The position numbers and the translations under genes are program-made. From Nitrospirota bacterium (GTDB taxonomy: Bacteria > Nitrospirota_A > Leptospirillia > Leptospirillales > Leptospirillaceae), in contig JAKCCY010000065.1 in assembly GCA_021838765.1 (NCBI GenBank), forward strand, positions 1 through 14,489: a DNA stretch of 14,489 bases, given 5' to 3'. How positions within the stretch are numbered: the first letter of the stretch is position 1; each line of letters begins with the position of its first letter. Positions 6,104 to 13,629 of this stretch are shown in pieces. The notes below the pieces were generated by a model that saw only the letters and a program-made list of their open reading frames with translations, was not told the origin of the DNA and searched no databases.

Positions 6104-6340
6104 CTAGAGACATGTTGGAAACAATAACGACCCTCCTCCAACAAAACCAATAATTTCCACCCGGTCGCCGGGATTCAGCCCGGTTTGATGCCACTCCTCC
6201 TTTTGAAGGATCAGCAAATTCAGTTCGACCACCACCTGACGATCGGCAAAACCGAGCTCTTCCAAAAGCACCGTAACCGTTTTTCCTCTGGAAAAAACGT
6301 AGGGATCCCCGTTGACATAGATATGTTCATCATCGCTCAT
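6104..6340 (-). CDS. thiS: ThiS-like ubiquitin-fold sulfur carrier with atypical C-terminal tail
   Basis: The 78-residue product shows the ThiS pattern: a first strand with VNGDPY, a helix (TVTVLLEELGF) followed by a VVVELN strand, then LNPGDRVEIIGFVGGG. ThiS is adenylated by ThiF on its terminal glycine, turned into a thiocarboxylate, and gives sulfur to ThiG for the thiamin thiazole. A functional ThiS must end in Gly-Gly. Here GGG (about residues 68-70) is followed by SLLFPTCL before TAG. The first extra codon is TCG (6130-6128), one base from TAG, so a stop-loss mutation is plausible; alternatively a protease trims the tail. ATG 6340 is 10 nt from a perfect AGGAGG; TTG 6343 is 7 nt away and equally possible. 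No thiG, thiF or thiH lies in the window, so the pathway role is inferred. It diverges from gspC. Confidence 0.85.
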   Translation of the reverse strand: MSDDEHIYVNGDPYVFSRGKTVTVLLEELGFADRQVVVELNLLILQKEEWHQTGLNPGDRVEIIGFVGGGSLLFPTCL

Positions 6341-6407
6341 CAAAAATTTGCCTCCTGAGAATTCGAAAGTGACACATGGAGCGATCACAAGAGATTGAAA
6401 GATTTTG

Positions 6408-6436
6408 TTGACCCAATCCGTTACAATGGATGGTAG
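6408..6436 (+). promoter_or_regulatory. Candidate promoter of the gsp operon
   Basis: TTGACC (6408-6413) is a good -35 match, but the -10 at 17-bp spacing is TGGTAG (6431-6436), only three of six to consensus. A better -10-like TACAAT (6422-6427) is just 8 bp from the -35 and cannot pair with it. The site is tentative. It lies about 33 bp upstream of gspC. Confidence 0.25.
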
Positions 6437-6459
6437 CGGAATTCCTGTCTTAGGGTCAA
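6430..6459 (-). promoter_or_regulatory. Candidate sigma70 promoter of the thiS-like gene
   Basis: On the minus strand TTGACC (6459-6454, five of six to consensus) is followed after 18 bp by TACCAT (6435-6430, four of six). The predicted start is near 6423, giving a leader of about 80 nt before the thiS-like gene. The -35 faces the TTGACC of the gspC side, so the two promoters overlap. Confidence 0.45.
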
Positions 6460-6468
6460 AGGATTAAA

Positions 6469-7455
6469 ATGAAGCATCTATTCTTCTCCCAGCTCCCAAG
6501 AGTGCTTTTTGCGGCAAAGTTAATGTTTGTCACGGGTGTTTCTTATCTTTTGGCTGACAGTGTGGATCAAGCAGTCAAAAACAGCATCCTTCCACCCATG
6601 ACCATCAAGGACAATAACCAATCTGCCAACATTGAAACGTTCCATGCACCAACAGCCTCCGAGCTGGGCCTTATTGCCTCAAGGAATCCATTCAGCCCTG
6701 ACCTGAGGGGAAAAAGCTATGCCAACATCCTTGCCGATCTCTACCCCCAAGCGGGAAGAGGATCGGACTCTGCCCCCAGGGATGCTGAAGTTGTCGCTCT
6801 CGGAAACTGGATGAACGGTAAGGTTCCCATTCTTGAACCAAAGATGATCAAGCTAAGACTTGTCGGCACCGTTCTGGCAGGAAAGGCAACATCAGGCGCC
6901 GTTATCGATTCACTGGATCCGGAAAAACAAAAGTTTTACCGAATCCATGACGTTATTATTCCCGGGAAAATATCGCTCGTCGCTGTAAGAAAAGAGTATG
7001 TCGTCTTGCAGGTCGGAAAAGGGTATGGAATTCTGAAAGCCCATTACGATCAGGAGGACGATGCCGGTCAGGTCCTTCCGGACAAGGGAACGGCCTCTGT
7101 CAGTGCCCATGGCATTCACAAGATCGATGACCACCACTGGCTTGTCGAAGCAAGAGCCATACAGTTTGCGACAAAAAACCTGAGTTCCCTTCTCTTGCAG
7201 GCCAGAGCCGTACCGGATTTTACAGGTGGCCATCCCGATGGGTTCCGGATGGTCAACATACAGTCAGGGAGCCTTTTTCAGGAGCTTGGTCTCGCACAGG
7301 GAGATGTCATACGTTCTATCAACGGTCTCTCGATGAATGATCCACAGAACTTCATGAAAGCACTGTCGACTCTTCAAAGTGCAACCAATGTCCAGATCAA
7401 TCTATTGCGAAATGGGGCTCCCCAGACTTTTGACTATCAGATACAGTCGGAATGA
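6469..7455 (+). CDS. gspC: Type II secretion system protein GspC
   Basis: The product is 328 residues, close to the family size. One N-terminal membrane segment (about 12-32, VLFAAKLMFVTGVSYLLA) anchors it in the inner membrane. A periplasmic homology region starts near 126 (MIKLRLVGTVLAG ... AVIDSL ... FYRIHDVI ... VAVRKEYVVLQ). A C-terminal PDZ domain runs from about 255 to the end (GFRMVNIQSGSLFQELGLAQGDVIRSINGLSM). GspC links the inner-membrane platform to the secretin through the homology region, and its PDZ helps handle substrate. ATG 6469 has AAAGGA 5 nt upstream. It is first in the operon, 33 bp before gspD, and diverges from the thiS-like gene. Assignment is firm because domain order and gene order agree. 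Confidence 0.9.
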   Translation: MKHLFFSQLPRVLFAAKLMFVTGVSYLLADSVDQAVKNSILPPMTIKDNNQSANIETFHAPTASELGLIASRNPFSPDLRGKSYANILADLYPQAGRGSDSAPRDAEVVALGNWMNGKVPILEPKMIKLRLVGTVLAGKATSGAVIDSLDPEKQKFYRIHDVIIPGKISLVAVRKEYVVLQVGKGYGILKAHYDQEDDAGQVLPDKGTASVSAHGIHKIDDHHWLVEARAIQFATKNLSSLLLQARAVPDFTGGHPDGFRMVNIQSGSLFQELGLAQGDVIRSINGLSMNDPQNFMKALSTLQSATNVQINLLRNGAPQTFDYQIQSE

Positions 7456-7488
7456 TCCTTTTTTCATTGTGATAAGGAATAAATAAAG

Positions 7489-9162
7489 ATGCATTTTCTC
7501 ATCCCGGAAATAAAACGATCAAAACTCGCATCACTCCTTTTGCTGATTCTTTTTCTTTCAGACGGAAGCCGTCTGCAAGCCTCCACCAATCCACTGAACC
7601 TGGCGACACAGGAAAAGACAAAACCTCCCAAAGACCCTTTGATCATCAAACCCTCTGCCCCTACTCCGCTTGACATGGAAAACTCCGTTTCCCTGAACTT
7701 CCGAAACGTAGATATATCTGTCCTCGTTCGATTCATGAGCAATCTCATGAATAAGAACATTGTCATGGACGAGCGGGTCAAGGGGAAAATCTCCATTCTC
7801 TCCCCTAACAGGATCAGCATTGACCGGGCATTCCAGATCTTCAAGCAATCCCTGCGGATGAAAGGCTTCGAGGCCGTTACCAAAAAAGGCATGATTTTTA
7901 TTGTTCCTGCCAATCAAGCCCCGCAAGACAGGGAACTCTTTCTTTTCACCCTCGAGAACACCAGTGCCAAATCCATCGCAAAAACCATCAACAGCATCCT
8001 TTCTAAAGGCTTCCAGCCTCCGCCTGTTGGAGCGGTCTCTTCCGGAGGACTGATCGGAATGGTCCAGATTGTTCCGGACAGTCCATCCAATAGCCTGATC
8101 ATTTCAGCCACACCCCACGACTATCACCTGATCAAGGCTCTTTTGCGCAATCTGGACCATCCTCCCGGAGAGGTTTACGTCAAGGCTTCCCTGATCGAGA
8201 TCTCAACAGACAAACTTCAGAATATCCAGGTCAATCTTTTGGGAGCTGTTACCGGAGCCAATGGATCAGGCGTAGTGGGAGGCACAAACTACGGGATGGT
8301 GGGTGGAACGGTCAACGGAGCGGTCGGAAACAGCCTGACAGGAACCACAGGAACAACGACTGCCAGCGGTGCTGCCGGAGCAGCATCCTACCTCTCGGGA
8401 CTCACCGGACTTGTTGCGGGAGTGCTGACCGGTGGAACGTTTACCTATGGGGGAGTGAGCTACCCGTCCATTGGATCACTGCTCAATGCTCTTCAAACAG
8501 ATACAGACGTCAGGACCCTTTCCACTCCGGAAATTCTGGCCACAGACTCGCAAAAGGCCAAGATTACAGTTGGTGAGGACGTTCCTTTTATTACCGGACA
8601 AAGCCAGACGGTTGGCGGAAACGTCATGACAATGATCCAGCGCCAGAATGTGGGTATAACCCTTGAAATCACCCCACATATCCTTGCCCACAACAGAGTT
8701 CGCCTTCAACTCAAGCAAACGATATCGGCCCTTACAAATGCCTCCCAGCTGATCGGAACAATCGCCGTTGGTCCGACCACAACCAAACGGGCCACTACGA
8801 CAACACTGACGATTGCTTCCGGCCAAACGATTGTGATCGGTGGACTGATCTCGTCTGTCGTCACCAAAAACAAGTCCACGATCCCGTGGCTTGGAGACAT
8901 TCCCGTCCTGGGGTACCTGTTTTCAAACACCACCAATGAAAAGCAACGGGATGATCTCCTGATCTTTCTCACTCCCTATGTCATCAAGTCCAATTATTCC
9001 TATGCCAAGATCGATCTGGGCGCACCGTCCATCCTGAAGAGATACTCCCGCCACCAGCATCTGATCGAAACATTAACCCCCAAGATTAAACCTGGAACGG
9101 TATCCGACGATACTTTTCTGGAAACGGTCAATCTTCCAGGGGAAAAAGGAACTCCGGAGTGA
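7489..9162 (+). CDS. gspD: Type II secretion secretin GspD, shortened periplasmic part
   Basis: The product is 557 residues; typical GspD is about 650 or more. A signal peptide (about 1-31) and linker precede an N0 domain (about 65-140, SLNFRNVDISVLVRFMSN ... GFEAVTKKGMIFIVP). Only one KH-like ring domain follows (about 145-226, ELFLFTLENTSAKSIAKTI ... NSLIISATPHDYHLIKALL). The secretin barrel runs from about 227 to 499 (VKASLIEIS; VRTLSTPEILATD; VGITLEITPHI; GQTIVIGGLIS; IPWLGDIPVLGYLF; LLIFLTPYVI). Canonical GspD has N0-N1-N2-N3, so two ring domains appear missing. Residues about 258-305 are very rich in Gly, Ala, Ser and Thr. Residues 500-557 form a C-terminal tail that could contact a pilotin. 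It forms the outer-membrane channel. Start ATG 7489 has AAGGAAT upstream. It lies 6 bp from gspE. Confidence 0.93.
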   Translation: MHFLIPEIKRSKLASLLLLILFLSDGSRLQASTNPLNLATQEKTKPPKDPLIIKPSAPTPLDMENSVSLNFRNVDISVLVRFMSNLMNKNIVMDERVKGKISILSPNRISIDRAFQIFKQSLRMKGFEAVTKKGMIFIVPANQAPQDRELFLFTLENTSAKSIAKTINSILSKGFQPPPVGAVSSGGLIGMVQIVPDSPSNSLIISATPHDYHLIKALLRNLDHPPGEVYVKASLIEISTDKLQNIQVNLLGAVTGANGSGVVGGTNYGMVGGTVNGAVGNSLTGTTGTTTASGAAGAASYLSGLTGLVAGVLTGGTFTYGGVSYPSIGSLLNALQTDTDVRTLSTPEILATDSQKAKITVGEDVPFITGQSQTVGGNVMTMIQRQNVGITLEITPHILAHNRVRLQLKQTISALTNASQLIGTIAVGPTTTKRATTTTLTIASGQTIVIGGLISSVVTKNKSTIPWLGDIPVLGYLFSNTTNEKQRDDLLIFLTPYVIKSNYSYAKIDLGAPSILKRYSRHQHLIETLTPKIKPGTVSDDTFLETVNLPGEKGTPE

Positions 9163-9168
9163 TGAACC

Positions 9169-10887
9169 ATGGCTGGAGATAACCTGAAGGAGCAGATCCT
9201 CTCATTGATGGTTCCTTCAATCGATGGCTCAAACTTGAAAAACCAGCTCTCCTTGGCCGAATGGCTGGGCCCCCAGGGAGAAAATCAGGATGAGTTGTGG
9301 AAAAAATGGGCAAACATCCAAAACTATCCATACCTCACAGAGTTTAGCCTGGACTCCATGGAGCCAGAACTATTGGCGAATCTCCCCATCGGATTTCTCA
9401 AGCAACATCTCCTCTTGCCAACTCATCACATCGAACAGAAACGGACAATCCAACTCATTCTTGGCTCACCCAAGAGTTTTTTTGCTATTGAGCCGGTGAA
9501 AACCATCCTGAGAGAACAGGATCCGGATATACGCTTTGATTTTGCACTCATGTCACCATCAAAACTTCTGACATTGATCAACAACGCCTACGAACGATAT
9601 ACACAAAGCCAGACATCGGAGGTTTTATCAGGAGTCTCCACTGAAACGGAAGAAATGAAGGATCTTTCGTCCATTCAGGAGACCATCGACCTTCTTGACG
9701 CCAAGGATGATGCACCAATGATCCGGTTGGCCAACTCCATTCTGGCCCAATCCATTCGCCAAAAGGCCTCTGATATCCACATCGAACCCTTTGAGAAGGA
9801 TCTCATGGTTCGGTATCGAGTCGACGGAGTCCTCTTCAACGTGCTTTCCATACCGCAAAAGATTCAGTCCGGGCTGGTTTCAAGATTCAAGTTGATGGCC
9901 AATTTGAACATTGCAGAAAAAAGACTTCCCCAGGATGGAAGAATCAGGATCAAGACCGGTGGACGGGATATTGACATAAGAGTTTCTACGCTCCCGGTCA
10001 GACATGGAGAACGTGTTGTCCTTCGTATTCTGGAACAGGGCACATTACTTCTGCCACTTTCATCAATCGGATTTGATGACCACGATCTTTCAACACTGGC
10101 AGGGCTCATTCGCCTGACACACGGAATCATTTTGGTAACAGGGCCCACGGGGGCGGGAAAAACAACCACTCTGTACGCCATCTTAAACACGATCAACAGC
10201 CCTGATAAAAACATCATCACGATTGAAGACCCTGTCGAATACCAGCTTCAGGGAATAGGACAAATCCAGGTCAACCCCAAAATTCAGCTCACTTTTGCAA
10301 CAGGTCTCCGATCCATTCTCCGACAGGATCCCGACGTCATCCTGATTGGAGAGATCCGGGATGGAGAAACCGCCGAAATCGCCATTCAGGCCTCTTTGAC
10401 CGGCCATCTCGTTTTCTCAACACTCCACACCAATGACGCCCCCTCTGCCATTACCCGACTGATAGACATGGGTACTGAACCTTTTCTGATTTCAACAAGT
10501 GTCAAGGCTGTCATAGCACAGAGACTCGTGAGGAAAATCTGCCCGGACTGTCGGGAAAGCTACATTCCTGAAGGTATAGAACTTTATCGAATAGGCATCA
10601 CACAGGACCAGCTGCCTCCGGAAGGACTCTTTAGGGGAAAAGGATGTGTTCGCTGCATGAATACCGGTTATCGCGGCAGGCAGGGAATTTACGAGCTACT
10701 GATCATCGACCCAGAAATTGCCCAGCTGATCAATCTTAAAACAGACACTGCCACAATCAGGAACCGAGCAAAAGAAAAAGGAATGACCACGCTTCTTGAG
10801 GATGGAAAACGAAAAATCCTTCTGGGCATCACGACGACTGAAGAGGTTCTGAGAGTCGCACTGTCTGAAGTCTCCGTTGAGCAATAA
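9169..10887 (+). CDS. gspE: Type II secretion ATPase GspE
   Basis: The product is 572 residues, full length for the family. An N-terminal domain (about 20-155) should bind GspL. The N2E/ATPase core begins near 184 (PMIRLANSILAQSIRQKASDIHIEPF). All motor motifs are present: Walker A GPTGAGKTTT at 325-334, Asp box IEDPVEYQL from 352, Walker B within RQDPDVILIGEIRDGE from 385, and His box GHLVFSTLHTNDAPS. Two CxxC pairs (C458/C461 and C493/C496) form the zinc-binding C-module seen in GspE but not in most retraction ATPases. The protein is the cytoplasmic hexameric motor driving pseudopilus growth. ATG 9169 has GGAG about 9 nt upstream, and only 6 bp separate it from gspD, so the two are probably translated together. 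Confidence 0.95.
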   Translation: MAGDNLKEQILSLMVPSIDGSNLKNQLSLAEWLGPQGENQDELWKKWANIQNYPYLTEFSLDSMEPELLANLPIGFLKQHLLLPTHHIEQKRTIQLILGSPKSFFAIEPVKTILREQDPDIRFDFALMSPSKLLTLINNAYERYTQSQTSEVLSGVSTETEEMKDLSSIQETIDLLDAKDDAPMIRLANSILAQSIRQKASDIHIEPFEKDLMVRYRVDGVLFNVLSIPQKIQSGLVSRFKLMANLNIAEKRLPQDGRIRIKTGGRDIDIRVSTLPVRHGERVVLRILEQGTLLLPLSSIGFDDHDLSTLAGLIRLTHGIILVTGPTGAGKTTTLYAILNTINSPDKNIITIEDPVEYQLQGIGQIQVNPKIQLTFATGLRSILRQDPDVILIGEIRDGETAEIAIQASLTGHLVFSTLHTNDAPSAITRLIDMGTEPFLISTSVKAVIAQRLVRKICPDCRESYIPEGIELYRIGITQDQLPPEGLFRGKGCVRCMNTGYRGRQGIYELLIIDPEIAQLINLKTDTATIRNRAKEKGMTTLLEDGKRKILLGITTTEEVLRVALSEVSVEQ

Positions 10888-10914
10888 ACGATGAACATGG
10901 TCAGGCAATAAAAC

Positions 10915-12120
10915 ATGCCTATTTTTGTTTATGAAGGAATTAGCCCGTCCGGCAAACGATCCACAGGGCTGATTGATGCCGACAGTTCCCGCCATGCCCG
11001 ACAGAAGCTCCGTGCCCAGGGAATAACCGCGCTCAGGATCGATACACAGGACGCAGGGAAGTCCTCGACCGATACAGGAACCAGCAGTGGCAGAGTCAAG
11101 GCAAAAGAGCTGACCGCATTTACAAGGCAGCTGGCAACACTCATCGGTGCGGGGATACCAATCGTGGACTCTCTTGCTGCCATTCTTGACCAGGGGATGG
11201 AGGGTCATTTTCAGGAGATCATCGCTTCCGTCAGGGAAGATGTGAAAGGAGGCCGTTCACTAAACGGCGCTCTTGAAAAATATCAAAAAATCTTTTCCCC
11301 GATTTTCATAAACATGATCCGAGCAGGAGAAGAGTCCGGAACCCTTGAAATCATGCTTGACCGCATTGCGGATTTTCAGGAAAAAAGCCAGGAAACGAGA
11401 AGAAAAGTTCTTGGAAGCCTTTTTTATCCCATCATTCTCATGTGTGTCGGCATTTTGATGGTTCTGTTTCTCCTCACCGTCGTCATGCCCAGAATCACCA
11501 GCATTTTTGAGGGACTGAAAGCGACACTGCCCCTTCCCACCCGGATTCTTCTGGCTGTTTCCGGTACTCTCAGGAACCATGCACTGATCTTTCTCGGAGC
11601 AACCATATTTCTGATACTCGCCGGAATCCGTCTAGCAAAGACGCAAAAACGGCAATTGGACGAAATTCTTTTAAAAATACCTCGAGTTGGTCCGTTGATC
11701 ACTTCAGACCAGGTTGCCCGCTTTGCAAGAACTATGTCGGTTCTCCTGAAAGGAGGGGTCTCACTCCAAAGAGCCCTTGAAATTGCGGAGACAGTCGTGA
11801 CCAACCAAATTTTGAAAGAGGCTGTTTCCCGGGCAAGAGAGCTTGTCAGGAACGGAGAATCCCTCGGGGGAAGCCTCCGCCAATCCCCTTATTTTCCCAG
11901 GCTTGCGGTTGCAATGATCCAGACAGGGGAACGATCCGGGCAACTCGAAGAACTCCTTCTGAAAACAGCCCAGGGCTATGAGTCCGAGGTTGGACAAATC
12001 GTCGCAACCATTACTTCAATCGTTGAGCCTGTCATGATATTATTAATCGGATCGATGGTCCTTTTCATGGTTCTTTCAGTTTTGCTCCCCATTTTTGAAA
12101 TGAGTCAGGCTGTCCAGTAA
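10915..12120 (+). CDS. gspF: Type II secretion inner-membrane platform protein GspF
   Basis: The product is 401 residues, typical of GspF. It opens with the family start (MPIFVYEGISPSGKRSTGLIDADS). Two homologous cytoplasmic T2SSF domains follow: FTRQLATLIGAGIPIVDSL near 62-80, and FARTMSVLLKGGVSLQRALEIAE in the second half. Three membrane segments lie near 164-200, 221-240 and 367-396. GspF is the polytopic core of the inner-membrane platform and couples the GspE motor to pseudopilus assembly. ATG 10915 lies 27 bp after gspE. The ribosome binding site is weak (AGG about 9 nt upstream), and the gap carries a six-codon open frame of no clear meaning. Confidence 0.93.
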   Translation: MPIFVYEGISPSGKRSTGLIDADSSRHARQKLRAQGITALRIDTQDAGKSSTDTGTSSGRVKAKELTAFTRQLATLIGAGIPIVDSLAAILDQGMEGHFQEIIASVREDVKGGRSLNGALEKYQKIFSPIFINMIRAGEESGTLEIMLDRIADFQEKSQETRRKVLGSLFYPIILMCVGILMVLFLLTVVMPRITSIFEGLKATLPLPTRILLAVSGTLRNHALIFLGATIFLILAGIRLAKTQKRQLDEILLKIPRVGPLITSDQVARFARTMSVLLKGGVSLQRALEIAETVVTNQILKEAVSRARELVRNGESLGGSLRQSPYFPRLAVAMIQTGERSGQLEELLLKTAQGYESEVGQIVATITSIVEPVMILLIGSMVLFMVLSVLLPIFEMSQAVQ

Positions 12121-12161
12121 TAAACAACGAACAAAACACAAGATCGACACGAGGAAAAAAC

Positions 12162-12620
12162 ATGTCTGTCCTTACCATCAAGAAAAGAAACCTTTATTCG
12201 GACTCAGGGTTTACGCTGATCGAGATCATGGTGGTTATCTTCATCATTGCCCTTCTCGCTGCGCTTGTTGTTCCCAAAATCATCGGCCGTACCGAGGAAG
12301 CCAAAAGGGTGGCGGCAAAGGCACAGATCAGGGAAATCGAAAACGCCCTGAGCCTTTACCATCTGGACAACGGGACATACCCTTCAACAGAACAGACGCT
12401 TGATGCACTGATCAAAAAGCCATCGACACCGCCCATACCGACAAACTATAAAGCGGGAGGATATATCTCAAAGATACCGAAGGATCCCTGGGGTCGTCCC
12501 TATATCTACCTCTCCCCGGGAAATCATGGAGACTTTGACCTCTATTCCTACGGAGCCGACGGTGCCAAGGGAGGCAAGGGCAACAACGCCGATATCGAAT
12601 CCTGGGCCCTTGAAAACTGA
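12162..12620 (+). CDS. gspG: Major pseudopilin GspG
   Basis: The product is a 152-residue prepilin. The leader (1-16) ends with the type IV prepilin cleavage site G16|F17-T-L-I-E21, where the mature residue is methylated after GspO (PilD-like) cleavage. The hydrophobic helix IMVVIFIIALLAALVVPKI follows. The C-terminal part has the GspG fold signature: NGTYPSTEQTLDALI, then DPWGRPYIYLSPGNHGDFDLYSYGADG and NNADIESW, where acidic and backbone groups bind the structural calcium ion. It is the major subunit of the periplasmic pseudopilus. GAGG lies 7 nt before ATG 12162, 41 bp after gspF. No prepilin peptidase gene occurs in the window. Confidence 0.95.
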   Translation: MSVLTIKKRNLYSDSGFTLIEIMVVIFIIALLAALVVPKIIGRTEEAKRVAAKAQIREIENALSLYHLDNGTYPSTEQTLDALIKKPSTPPIPTNYKAGGYISKIPKDPWGRPYIYLSPGNHGDFDLYSYGADGAKGGKGNNADIESWALEN

Positions 12621-13618
12621 TGTCCCAACTTCCTCGTTTTCTCAAGAAAAAAAATGCAATCAAAGCCAGTCTGGCGAGCATTTCCCCTGCCATTCGGGAC
12701 AATTTTGAGCATCTTTCAAAAGCGTTTGAAAAGCAGCCTCCCCTTCCGAAAAGAGAGAGCTTTTTTATGCGCCCGTCTGCTCTCGTACTCTGGGGAACAA
12801 TCACTTTTTTCGTTTTCCTGGCAAAAGGATTCCCCTCTGACGACTTGGCCAACTTTTTGCTGACACTCCCCCCGCCAGAAATCCAGATGCGTGCTGAATC
12901 GGCCATCTACCACCCTCCTCTTGGAGTCTCCTATCGGGATATGACCATCACGGCACCAACCAATGATGGCCCGATTTCCTTGGACTTCGACAGGGCCAGG
13001 GGAAATATAGACCTTGTCACCCTCGTTTCAGGAAAACCGAGATACAATTTTGATGTAAAGATGTATGGAGGAGAGTTCAAGGGCAGACTCAGACGATTTT
13101 ACCGGGGAAAAGTCAGCCATTTGAAAGGGACCACTATCCATCCGATTGACCTGTCCACAACCCGAAAACTGACTCATCAGGATCTGTCTGGGCTGATGGA
13201 CCTTCAAACCGACTATACCTGGAAAACAGGCATGGAAGACAAGGGGCATGGGATTCTCTCCCTTTCCATTGCCAAGCTGGTGGTCCGCTCCCTCAACATG
13301 AACGGATTCCCTCTTCCCCCCATTTCGTTTACTCATGTTCATGGGATGATCAGGATGAAAAATGGACTTGGCCATATCGAGACACTGAATGCGGATGGTC
13401 CAATGGCTCACTTTACCGGAAAAGGCGATATCGCCCTTGCCAATCCTTATCCTCGATCCATTGTCAACCTTGATTTTGACATCTCTCTCCGGGGAGAGCT
13501 CGCAAAGATCCCTCTTCCCTCCATCACGGGAAAAAACGGCGCGGCCATACATCTTCACCTGTCAGGAGCACTGGGCTCGCCTCAGGTATCCCTTAACGGC
13601 ATCGTTCTTCCCCGCTAG
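12620..13618 (+). CDS. gspN: Type II secretion system protein GspN
   Basis: The product is 332 residues. A basic cytoplasmic N-terminus of about 49 residues leads into one membrane segment (about 51-67, SALVLWGTITFFVFLAKGF). The following region matches the GspN pattern seen outside the Gammaproteobacteria: DDLANFLLTLPPPEIQMRAES, then DFDRARGNIDLVTLVSGKPRYNFDVKMYGGEFKGRL. The beta-rich periplasmic part with repeated 'GxG' turns (NADGPMAHFTGKGDIALAN) resembles AsmA/GspN folds. GspN is not found in every T2SS and its exact task is unclear; an inner-membrane support role is inferred. ATG 12620 overlaps the gspG stop by one base (TGATG), which suggests translational coupling. ATG 12767 (residue 50), just before the membrane segment, is an alternative start. 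Confidence 0.8.
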   Translation: MSQLPRFLKKKNAIKASLASISPAIRDNFEHLSKAFEKQPPLPKRESFFMRPSALVLWGTITFFVFLAKGFPSDDLANFLLTLPPPEIQMRAESAIYHPPLGVSYRDMTITAPTNDGPISLDFDRARGNIDLVTLVSGKPRYNFDVKMYGGEFKGRLRRFYRGKVSHLKGTTIHPIDLSTTRKLTHQDLSGLMDLQTDYTWKTGMEDKGHGILSLSIAKLVVRSLNMNGFPLPPISFTHVHGMIRMKNGLGHIETLNADGPMAHFTGKGDIALANPYPRSIVNLDFDISLRGELAKIPLPSITGKNGAAIHLHLSGALGSPQVSLNGIVLPR

Positions 13619-13629
13619 CGAGAAGTCTC

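Noticed and set aside
6422..6427. TACAAT as -10 of the gspC promoter
   Set aside because: No -35 lies at 16-18 bp; the only good TTGACC is 8 bp away.
12412..12906. 164-codon minus-strand open frame across gspG and gspN
   Set aside because: It is antisense to two well-supported secretion genes and shows no family pattern.
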